A program made the translations under genes and the position numbers. 15,682 nt of DNA from Actinomycetes bacterium (lineage in GTDB: Bacteria > Actinomycetota > Actinomycetes > Mycobacteriales > Mycobacteriaceae), in assembly GCA_022600695.1 (NCBI GenBank), contig JAHZJY010000132.1, positions 1 through 15,682 on the forward strand, read 5' to 3'. The notes below the pieces were generated by a model, which saw only the letters and a program-made list of their open reading frames with translations, ran no database searches and had not been told where the DNA came from. Every line of letters starts with the position of its first letter. Positions within the stretch are counted from its first letter, which is position 1. Of the stretch, positions 9,119-15,682 are shown in pieces.

Positions 9119-10540
9119 TTGCGGATCGGGAAGATTACGGTCGGCACAATCGACGATTGGACGCCGAGCCCTGGCGTGGTGATCTCCTGGCGCCCGACGA
9201 GTGCCGCAGTCGAGAAAGCCCGACGGGCCCCGGTCAGCAGGGTGCCGGTCAGCTATATGCAGGCACAACACATTCGCGGCGTCCACGAACAGAACGCTGC
9301 GGGCCTGGACTATTCACGGCAGATCATCGCAACCTGTGAAGTGCCAGGCCAGTGCGATATCTCGGCAATGAACGTCGCCCTCAACGAGTATCTGCGTCGC
9401 CATGACACCTACCGAAGTTGGTTCGAATACTCCGGTGCCGGCGATATCGTCCGGCACAGCATCACCGATGCGGCGGATATCGAATTCGAGCCGGTGAATC
9501 AGGGCGAGATGACCGCCGAGGACGCCCGTAAACACATCGTCGACATACCGACTCCGCTGGAGTGGGGCTGTTTCTCTTTCGGCATCGTCCAGAGTGCCGA
9601 CCACTTCGACTTCTATGCCGGTATCGATCATGTCCACGGGGACGCGGCGCTGATCGGGATCACGATGCTCGAGGCGCATGGAATGTACTCGTCGCTGGTG
9701 GCCAGTGGGCAGCCCATGGCACTGCCCCCCGCCGGCAGTTTCGACGAGTTCTGTCTCCACGAACGCGATTGCACGGCGGATCTCACCGCTGATTCGCCGG
9801 AGGTGCGCGCCTGGATCGAGTTTGCCGAGAACTGCGATGGCAGCCTGCCCGAGTTCCCGCTGCCGTTGGGCAACCCGCTGCAGCCGACCCGCGCCGATAT
9901 GGCCGGCGAGATGCTGATGGACTCCGCCGAGACCGCCGGATTCGAAACGGCCTGCGCTGCGGCCGGGGTGCGCTTCGTCGGCGGTCTGTTCGGGTGCGCC
10001 GCCCGGGTCGAACATGAACTCACGGGTGCGGCTACGTACTACGGGCTCACGCCCAGGGACACCCGGAGAACATCGGACAACTTCTCGACCCAGGGCTGGT
10101 TCACCGGACTGGTTCCGATCACCGTGCCGATCGCCGCGGCATCCTTCGGTGAGGCTGCCTGGGCGGCGCAGCAGTCTTTCGATTCCGGTCTCAATCTGGC
10201 CAGGGTGCCGTACTACCGGGTGCTGGAATTGGCACCGTGGCTGGATCGGCCGCGCCCCAACTTCCCGGTCTCGAACTTCCTGCACGGTGGGGCCGCACCC
10301 CTCAACGCGGTGCTGGCGGCGGCGGATATGGGATACGCGAACAACATCGGTATCTACTCCGACGGCCGGTTCTCCTATCAGTTGACCATCTACGCATTCC
10401 GGTATGAGGCCGGTACCGCGATGTCGGTGTTGTATCCGGACAACCCGGTTGCCCGGAAATCGGTCGCCCGGTACATCGCGGCGATGAGGTCGGTCTGTAG
10501 GCAGGTCGCCGCCGGCGGGGACTGGGGGCGTGGTGTCTAG
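9119..10540 (+). CDS. papA3: PapA3-type polyketide-associated acyltransferase
   Basis: A 473-residue protein of the mycobacterial Pap acyltransferase family, related to the condensation domains of non-ribosomal peptide synthetases. PapA3-type enzymes move acyl groups from a PKS or CoA donor onto trehalose in the cytosol, giving mono- and diacyltrehalose. The HxxxD catalytic motif is present as H171-V-H-G-D175. The N-terminal stretch GKITVGTIDDWTPSPG and the SYMQAQH segment are typical of trehalose-acylating PapA proteins, and the length matches that group. I do not see a canonical DFGWG near the C-terminus; the equivalent area reads NNIGIYSDGRFSYQ. The start is TTG, chosen for its Shine-Dalgarno; the frame is open further upstream to an ATG at 8918, but those residues are arginine- and glycine-rich and unlike the family. 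It leads an apparent operon with mmpL10 70 bp downstream and is divergent from the pks. The papA3 name rests on context plus family resemblance. Confidence 0.9.
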   Translation: MRIGKITVGTIDDWTPSPGVVISWRPTSAAVEKARRAPVSRVPVSYMQAQHIRGVHEQNAAGLDYSRQIIATCEVPGQCDISAMNVALNEYLRRHDTYRSWFEYSGAGDIVRHSITDAADIEFEPVNQGEMTAEDARKHIVDIPTPLEWGCFSFGIVQSADHFDFYAGIDHVHGDAALIGITMLEAHGMYSSLVASGQPMALPPAGSFDEFCLHERDCTADLTADSPEVRAWIEFAENCDGSLPEFPLPLGNPLQPTRADMAGEMLMDSAETAGFETACAAAGVRFVGGLFGCAARVEHELTGAATYYGLTPRDTRRTSDNFSTQGWFTGLVPITVPIAAASFGEAAWAAQQSFDSGLNLARVPYYRVLELAPWLDRPRPNFPVSNFLHGGAAPLNAVLAAADMGYANNIGIYSDGRFSYQLTIYAFRYEAGTAMSVLYPDNPVARKSVARYIAAMRSVCRQVAAGGDWGRGV

Positions 10541-10600
10541 CCGATCTCGGAACTGTGCGGCTTGATCCCATGACCGGGGTCTGTGCGGTCCGACGGTGCC

Positions 10601-10605
10601 GGAGG
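10601..10605 (+). promoter_or_regulatory. ribosome binding site for mmpL10
   Basis: GGAGG lies five bases before the ATG at 10611. It supports that ATG over the GTG at 10596, which would place the Shine-Dalgarno inside the coding sequence. Confidence 0.65.
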
Positions 10606-10610
10606 CCGGT

Positions 10611-13589
10611 ATGCGGCGGTTAGCCGACGTGGTGGTGCGGTGGCCGTACGCGGTCATCATGCTCTGGGTTGCGATGGCGGTGGCGCTGCCGCTGGTATTG
10701 CCGAGCCTGAACGAGATGGCGCAGAAGAATCCGCTCGCGATGTTGCCCGGCGACGCGCCGTCCAGTGTCGCCGCCCGGGAGATGACCGACGCCTTTCAGG
10801 AATCGGGTACCGACAATCTTCTGCTCGTGGTGCTGACCGAGGAGCGTGGGCTCGGCCGCGCCGAGGAAGCCACCTATCGGGAACTGGTGGAGGCGTTGCG
10901 CCGCGACCAGCGCGCTGTCGTGACGGTGCAGGAATTCCTCGGAACACCATCCCTGCGTCCACTGTTGACGAGCCAGGACAACAAATCCTGGGTGCTCCCG
11001 GTGGGTCTGGCCGGTGCGCTGGGCACGCCGCAGTCCTACGCGGCCTTCAACCGCGTCGCCGATATCGTCCGACAGAGCACCGAGGGAAGCGGACTCGACG
11101 TGCACCTTGCCGGACCGGCGGCCACCGTCGCCGACCTGACCGTCGCCGGTGAACGGGACCGGAGGCCGATCGAGATCGCGATCGCCGTTCTGGTGCTCCT
11201 GGTCCTTCTCGTGGTGTACCGCAACCCGATCGCCATGCTGCTGCCGCTGATCGGGATCGGGACATCCCTGGTGATCGCTCAGTCCGTGGTTGCCGGGGTC
11301 TCCGAGTTCACCGGCCTCGGGGTGTCGAATCAGGCCATCATTCTGCTGAGCGCGATGATCGCCGGTGCCGGAACGGATTACGCGGTGTTTCTGATCAGCC
11401 GCTACCACGACTACGTGCGGCGCGGCGAACGCTCTGATGATGCGGTTCGACAGGCGCTGACCTCGGTGGGCAAGGTGATCACCGCATCGGCGGCCACCAT
11501 CGGTGTCACCTTCCTCGCGATCAGCTTCGCCCGGATGGGCGTGTTCTCCACCGTCGGGGTGTCATCGGCGATCGGGGTCGGCGTGGCGTTCCTGGCCGCG
11601 GTCACATTACTCCCGGCGATTCTCGTCGTCATCGGGCCGCGCGGCTGGATCAAACCCCGGCGTGAGCTGGCCGCGCGGTTCTGGCGGCGTTCAGGTATCC
11701 GGATCGTGCGCCGGCCGCGGGCCCATCTGCTGGCCAGTGTGCTCATCCTGGTGCTGCTGGCCGGCGTCGCCGGGTTCCCGCGATACAACTACGACGATCG
11801 CGAGGCGGTGTCCCCGGCGGACCCCAGTTCGGTGGGATATGCGGCGCTGGAACGGCATTTCGACCTCAGCCAGTTCGTTCCGTCCTACGTCCTCATCCAG
11901 TCGCCGCGCAGTCTGCGCACGCCGCGGGCCCTGGCGGACATGGAGCAAATGGCGGAACGCATCAGCCAACTGCCGGATATCCGGATGGTCAGCGGAATCA
12001 CCCGACCGCTGGGGGAAGTTCCGCAGGAATTCCGGGCCACCTACCAGGCGGGTCTCGTCGGTGACCGGCTCAGCACCGGTTCGGCGATGATCGCCGACAA
12101 TATGGACGATCTCACCCGGCTGGCCAGCGGCGCGGACAACCTGGCGGGCGGCCTCGGCGATGTGCGAATTCAGGTCAGCGATATCGCCACCAGCGTCCAG
12201 CGGATGATCGACGCCTTCGCCGCGTTGCGGAACCAGTACGGCGGGGACAAGCTGGTCCAGAACGTCGAGGTCGCGGCGAAGCTCGTCACCGCGATCAACG
12301 AGTTGGGCAACTCGATCGGCGTGAGTTTCACCGCCGCCATCGACCTGTTCGCCTGGGTGGCGCCGGTGCTGATGGCGCTGCAGGGAAATCCGGTGTGTGA
12401 CCTCAACCCGTCGTGCACCGAAACCCGCGGGAACCTTCAGCGCATGGTCGACGCCCGCAGCGGCGGCGGTCTGGACAAGATCAACGGGTTGGCACAGCAG
12501 TTGGAGTCATTGCAGGACAAGCAGTCGCTCAATGCCGCGCTGGCCGAATTGGGTGGCGCGTTCACCGACGTCACCACGGTGATGAAGTCGATGGGGCTGG
12601 ACACCCCCGGGGGGGCGGAGATCACCCTGACCGAAGCCCGGCAAGGAGCCGATCGCGCTGCCGTCGGCAGCCAGGATGTGGCTGCCGGGGTGCATCAAGT
12701 CGTTGAACAGATCGAGTTGATGCGGACCGGACTCGACCAGGCCTCGGCATTTCTGCTGTCCATGAGTTATGACGCGGTGGGCCCGGCGATGGCGGGTTTC
12801 AACATCCCGCCCGAGGTGCTTGAGCTGGCCGAATTCCAAGCCGCGGCAAAGATGTTCCTCTCCCCCGATGGGCACTCCGCACGCTATCTGGTGTTCACCA
12901 AACTGGACCCGTTCAGCACCGAGGCGATGGATCAGGTCAACACCATCGCCGGTACCGCCCGGGCGGCCCAGCCCAACACCGCGCTGGCCGAGGCATCGAT
13001 CTCGATGGGTGGGTATCCGGTGGCACTACGGGACACCCGGGACTACTACCAGAAGGACATCCGGTACATCGTCACCGTCACCGTCATCGTGGTGCTTCTG
13101 ATCCTGATGCTGCTGCTACGCGCGATCCTCGCGCCGTTGTACCTGGTCGGTTCCGTGGTGATTTCCTATTTCGCCGCGCTCGGTATCGGCATTCTGGTCT
13201 TCCAGCACGGGTTCGGTCAGCAGTTGCACTGGACGGTGCCGCCGTTGGCCTTCGTGGTGCTGGTCGCGGTGGGCGCCGACTACAACCTGCTTTTCGCTTC
13301 ACGATTGCGTGACGAGTCCCCCGACGGCACCCGATACGGGGTCATCCGCACGCTGGCGTCGACCGGAGGCGTCATCACCGCGGCCGGGGTGATCTTCGCC
13401 GCCTCGATGTGGGGGCTGTTGTTCTCCACCATCGGCACCGTCGTTCAGGGCGGTTTCATCATCGGCGCCGGAATTCTGCTCGACACATTCCTGGTCCGGA
13501 CCGTCGTCGTCCCGGCCACCGCTACGCTGCTGGGAAAGGCGAATTGGTGGCCGTCCCGAGTGGCATCGCAGGGGAGTGTTGAGGCATGA
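10611..13589 (+). CDS. mmpL10: MmpL10-type RND-superfamily lipid transporter
   Basis: A 992-residue inner-membrane transporter of the MmpL family. MmpL10 proteins export diacyltrehalose-type glycolipids, using the proton gradient, to the periplasmic side. TM1 is at about 12-32, TM2-TM6 at about 187-345 and TM7 at about 371-390. A long periplasmic, largely helical region (about 395-815) follows, then TM8-TM12 to near the C-terminus. The two Asp-Tyr pairs that form the proton relay in MmpL proteins are present: D256-Y257 in GAGTDYAVF (TM4) and D890-Y891 in VGADYN (TM10). The periplasmic region has a close cysteine pair, C596 and C602, probably a disulfide as in the MmpL4/5/10 group. The C-terminus ends shortly after TM12, without the long cytosolic tail of MmpL3. 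It lies 70 bp after papA3, and its stop overlaps the next start by ATGA, so translational coupling is likely. An alternative GTG start at 10596 would add five residues. Confidence 0.93.
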   Translation: MRRLADVVVRWPYAVIMLWVAMAVALPLVLPSLNEMAQKNPLAMLPGDAPSSVAAREMTDAFQESGTDNLLLVVLTEERGLGRAEEATYRELVEALRRDQRAVVTVQEFLGTPSLRPLLTSQDNKSWVLPVGLAGALGTPQSYAAFNRVADIVRQSTEGSGLDVHLAGPAATVADLTVAGERDRRPIEIAIAVLVLLVLLVVYRNPIAMLLPLIGIGTSLVIAQSVVAGVSEFTGLGVSNQAIILLSAMIAGAGTDYAVFLISRYHDYVRRGERSDDAVRQALTSVGKVITASAATIGVTFLAISFARMGVFSTVGVSSAIGVGVAFLAAVTLLPAILVVIGPRGWIKPRRELAARFWRRSGIRIVRRPRAHLLASVLILVLLAGVAGFPRYNYDDREAVSPADPSSVGYAALERHFDLSQFVPSYVLIQSPRSLRTPRALADMEQMAERISQLPDIRMVSGITRPLGEVPQEFRATYQAGLVGDRLSTGSAMIADNMDDLTRLASGADNLAGGLGDVRIQVSDIATSVQRMIDAFAALRNQYGGDKLVQNVEVAAKLVTAINELGNSIGVSFTAAIDLFAWVAPVLMALQGNPVCDLNPSCTETRGNLQRMVDARSGGGLDKINGLAQQLESLQDKQSLNAALAELGGAFTDVTTVMKSMGLDTPGGAEITLTEARQGADRAAVGSQDVAAGVHQVVEQIELMRTGLDQASAFLLSMSYDAVGPAMAGFNIPPEVLELAEFQAAAKMFLSPDGHSARYLVFTKLDPFSTEAMDQVNTIAGTARAAQPNTALAEASISMGGYPVALRDTRDYYQKDIRYIVTVTVIVVLLILMLLLRAILAPLYLVGSVVISYFAALGIGILVFQHGFGQQLHWTVPPLAFVVLVAVGADYNLLFASRLRDESPDGTRYGVIRTLASTGGVITAAGVIFAASMWGLLFSTIGTVVQGGFIIGAGILLDTFLVRTVVVPATATLLGKANWWPSRVASQGSVEA

Positions 13590-14707
13590 AAATGCTGCTG
13601 ACCGCTCTCACCACGGTGGTCGCGGTGTGCGCCACCGGAGGAATCGCTCTCGCGGACGAGGCGTCGCCGGAGGACAACTCCGCGGCTGCCACAAGTTCGC
13701 TGGGCACGCCGGGCCGCGGCTACGCGCTCGGGGGTGCCCACGTGCTGGGTATCCCCTACGACGAGTACATCCGCCGCACGGGGGCGGACTGGTTCCCCGG
13801 ACTGGACCGACAGATCGTCGACTATCCGGCGGGTCAGGTGCAGGGCCACACGCTGGAACGGCTGTTCCCGGGTATCGGCCGGTTGGATGACGACTTCCCG
13901 GGTCTGGGCATTGACGGCCCCAGCGTCGGCGAGTCGGTCGACGAGGGGGAGGGCAACCTGGATCGGGCGATTCGCCAGGGCGGTCCCGGGACCGCGATCG
14001 GCCTGTCCGAGGGGGCGCTCGTCCTCAACGCCGTACAGGCCAGGCTGGCCGCTGATCCGGCCGCCCCGCCGCCCGACCAGTTGTCCTTCGCGACCTACGG
14101 TGACCCGGTCGCGCGGCATGCCTTCGGGGAGAGCTTCCTGACCATGAACTTTCCGGTGGGCACCGTCGTGCCGTCGCTGGACTACCGGATCCCGGCGCCG
14201 GTGGAGAGCCAGTACGACACCCACATGTTCGTGTCCGCCTATGACAGCATCGCCGACTGGCCGGACCGGCAGGACAATGTGATGGCGGTGCTGAACGCGA
14301 TCGTGGGCCTGGCGACCGGTCACACCGCGGTGGCGTTCACCGACCCCAGCATGGTGCCGCCGCAGAACATCAGGACGACGGTCAACTCCCGGGGCGCGAC
14401 GACCACGACGTACTTGATTCCGGAACAACACCTTCCGCTGGTGCTGCCCTTCAAGTATCTGGGGGTCCCCGAAGACACCTTGAATCAGTTGGACGCGGTC
14501 CTGCAACCGATGGTCGATTCCGGATATTCGCGGAACGACGATCCGCTGACCGCTCCGGTGACGGTGGATCCGGTGAACGGCTACGATCCGGCCGCCGTGA
14601 CCGCGCCCGCCACGCAGGCAGCGTTCGGCGGTGGGGCCGATCCGGTGTCGCAGCTCCTGGCCGGTCTGCAGTATGTGTTGGACAACAACTCGCTGGGTCA
14701 GCCGTAG
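13586..14707 (+). CDS. PE: secreted PE-PPE-domain serine acyltransferase/hydrolase (TPP 'PE')
   Basis: A 373-residue exported protein with the alpha/beta-hydrolase fold of the PE-PPE C-terminal domain family. Residues 1-23 form a Sec-type signal peptide ending ALA before DEA. The nucleophile is S141 in GLSEGA. The other triad members are probably H282 in EQHLPL and an aspartate in YDSIADWPD (D220 or D224). In the trehalose polyphleate pathway the homologous 'PE' protein is the extracellular enzyme that transfers polyunsaturated chains from one diacyltrehalose to another to build the polyacylated lipid. Despite the name there is no N-terminal PE helical domain; the protein goes straight from signal peptide to catalytic domain. 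GGGGAG lies nine bases upstream, and the ATGA overlap with mmpL10 implies coupled translation, fitting an export-then-acylate sequence. Fold and secretion are well supported; the exact reaction is inferred from context. Confidence 0.88.
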   Translation: MKMLLTALTTVVAVCATGGIALADEASPEDNSAAATSSLGTPGRGYALGGAHVLGIPYDEYIRRTGADWFPGLDRQIVDYPAGQVQGHTLERLFPGIGRLDDDFPGLGIDGPSVGESVDEGEGNLDRAIRQGGPGTAIGLSEGALVLNAVQARLAADPAAPPPDQLSFATYGDPVARHAFGESFLTMNFPVGTVVPSLDYRIPAPVESQYDTHMFVSAYDSIADWPDRQDNVMAVLNAIVGLATGHTAVAFTDPSMVPPQNIRTTVNSRGATTTTYLIPEQHLPLVLPFKYLGVPEDTLNQLDAVLQPMVDSGYSRNDDPLTAPVTVDPVNGYDPAAVTAPATQAAFGGGADPVSQLLAGLQYVLDNNSLGQP

Positions 14708-14716
14708 CGGCGACCG

Positions 14717-15352
14717 TCACCGTCCGAGCAGACCCACCCCGATCAGCACGGTGCCCACCACCGCCAGGAGTGCCGCGACGTCCCGCCGGCGCCGGGTACG
14801 CACCCAGTGGTGCAGCCGCTCCATGGCCACCCGGGTCTGCTCCGGGGCCACCAGGTAGGCCAGTAGCGGGATTTCCACCAGGGCGAAGGCCACCACATTG
14901 AACAGAACCAATGCCGAGAACTGGGTGGCGGCGGAGACCCCGGCGGCGGCAATGATCGCCAGCGCTGCCAGGTAGTCGACCGATGGCAGCGCGATACCCA
15001 GTCCGGCGACGCCGGCGACCCACAGCGAGCGACCGCCGAGCAGTCGGGTCAGCCACAGCGGAGGTGTCTGCGTGCGCCCCCGGGTGGCCGCCACGGTTGC
15101 CGCCCCCAGCAGGGCCAGCACCCCGATGGCGATCTGCACCGTCGGCAAGGTGAACTGCGCAGATGCCGGCAGCCGGGAGGTGACGGCGAACAGAACCGCC
15201 GCGCCCACCGACAACCCCATCAGGAATCCACCGCCCAGGAAAGCGGCCAGTTGGAGGCGGGGGCGTGGCCGGTTCAGCATCACCACACACATCCCGATAC
15301 GGAACGGTTCCAGGCTGACCGCGGCCGCCATCACCAGAAGGGTGATCCACAT
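14717..15352 (-). CDS. Gap/Sap-family integral membrane protein
   Basis: A 211-residue hydrophobic protein resembling the Sap (sulfolipid-1-addressing) / Gap (glycopeptidolipid-addressing) family, small membrane proteins that help move mycobacterial glycolipids to the cell surface. About six membrane segments are visible: roughly 1-26, 35-57, 69-91, two between 110 and 170, and 190-210. The first helix carries SLEPFRIG and a middle helix carries LPSVDYLAALAII, which I take as family-type motifs. The loop after the fifth segment is basic (RTRRRRD), consistent with a cytosolic face. It is convergent with the PE-PPE gene, with nine bases between the two stop codons. No strong Shine-Dalgarno precedes the ATG at 15352. 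It most likely accompanies MmpL10 in export of the trehalose lipid; family membership is fairly secure, the substrate is inferred. Confidence 0.8.
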   Translation of the reverse strand: MWITLLVMAAAVSLEPFRIGMCVVMLNRPRPRLQLAAFLGGGFLMGLSVGAAVLFAVTSRLPASAQFTLPTVQIAIGVLALLGAATVAATRGRTQTPPLWLTRLLGGRSLWVAGVAGLGIALPSVDYLAALAIIAAAGVSAATQFSALVLFNVVAFALVEIPLLAYLVAPEQTRVAMERLHHWVRTRRRRDVAALLAVVGTVLIGVGLLGR

Positions 15353-15381
15353 GGACGGTCAGCTACGCGTCCGACCGCGCG

Positions 15382-15395
15382 GTCGACATGTCGAC
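15382..15395. promoter_or_regulatory. perfect 14-bp palindrome, candidate operator of the gap-like gene
   Basis: GTCGACATGTCGAC reads identically on both strands. It begins immediately downstream of the TAGCCT -10-like hexamer on the minus strand, so it would cover the transcription start of the gap-like gene. Such placement fits a dimeric repressor (for example of the TetR type), but no regulator is encoded in the window. The palindrome is seen directly; the function is inference. Confidence 0.4.
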
Positions 15396-15401
15396 AGGCT
15401 A
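15396..15401 (-). promoter_or_regulatory. candidate -10 for the gap-like gene
   Basis: The minus strand reads TAGCCT, fitting TANNNT, about 44 bases upstream of the ATG at 15352. No recognisable -35 accompanies it. Confidence 0.3.
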
Positions 15402-15405
15402 CTGA

Positions 15406-15682
<277 letters not shown>

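Noticed and set aside
10570..10623. Short leader peptide starting at the ATG at 10570 between papA3 and mmpL10
   Set aside because: Only 17 codons, overlapping the mmpL10 start in another frame, with no Shine-Dalgarno and no attenuator-like structure.
9314..10660. 448-residue open frame on the minus strand opposite papA3
   Set aside because: It is an antisense shadow of a real gene in GC-rich DNA, with low-complexity Arg/Gly-rich composition and no recognisable domain.
13586..13660. Lipoprotein signal (cysteine at residue 15 of the PE-PPE protein)
   Set aside because: The residue before C15 is valine, not Ala/Gly/Ser, and a normal ALA signal peptidase I site follows; no lipobox.

Overview
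The window is high-GC actinobacterial DNA. The gene content is typical of a mycobacterium, most likely a non-tuberculous one: a multimodular type I polyketide synthase, a PapA acyltransferase, an MmpL transporter, a secreted PE-PPE-domain hydrolase and a Gap/Sap membrane protein. I recognise the set as a trehalose polyphleate (TPP) type glycolipid locus. It resembles the diacyltrehalose/polyacyltrehalose locus, but the synthase is bimodular and both of its acyltransferases are malonyl-type.

Layout. Positions 1-8780 (minus strand) hold the first 2926 residues of one giant PKS; its C-terminus lies beyond the left edge, so no stop codon is visible. Module 1 is KS-AT-KR-ACP. Module 2 is KS-AT-DH followed by the start of a reductive region that is cut off. 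A 338-bp divergent intergenic region follows (8781-9118). Then come papA3-like (9119-10540), mmpL10-like (10611-13589) and the PE-PPE-domain gene (13586-14707), all on the plus strand and probably one operon; the last two overlap by ATGA. A Gap/Sap gene (14717-15352, minus) converges on that operon with only 9 bp between. A second divergent region (15353-15483) separates it from the start of a flavin-reductase-domain gene (15484 to the right edge).

How the genes work together (family knowledge plus inference). The PKS builds long unbranched polyunsaturated (phleic-type) acyl chains by iterating two modules, adding four carbons and one double bond per cycle. PapA3 places acyl groups on trehalose in the cytosol to give a diacyltrehalose. 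MmpL10 moves that lipid across the plasma membrane. The secreted PE-PPE hydrolase transfers acyl chains between diacyltrehaloses to build the polyacylated product outside. The Gap/Sap protein probably assists export. The acyl-AMP ligase expected with this pathway (FadD23) is not in the window.

The points most worth a second look are: module 1 has a ketoreductase but no dehydratase, so the module 2 dehydratase may serve both modules; that ketoreductase has A-type signatures; the dehydratase second motif is DxxxG; the PapA start appears to be TTG; and there is a perfect 14-bp palindrome at the gap promoter. I found no tRNA, rRNA, CRISPR array or insertion sequence.
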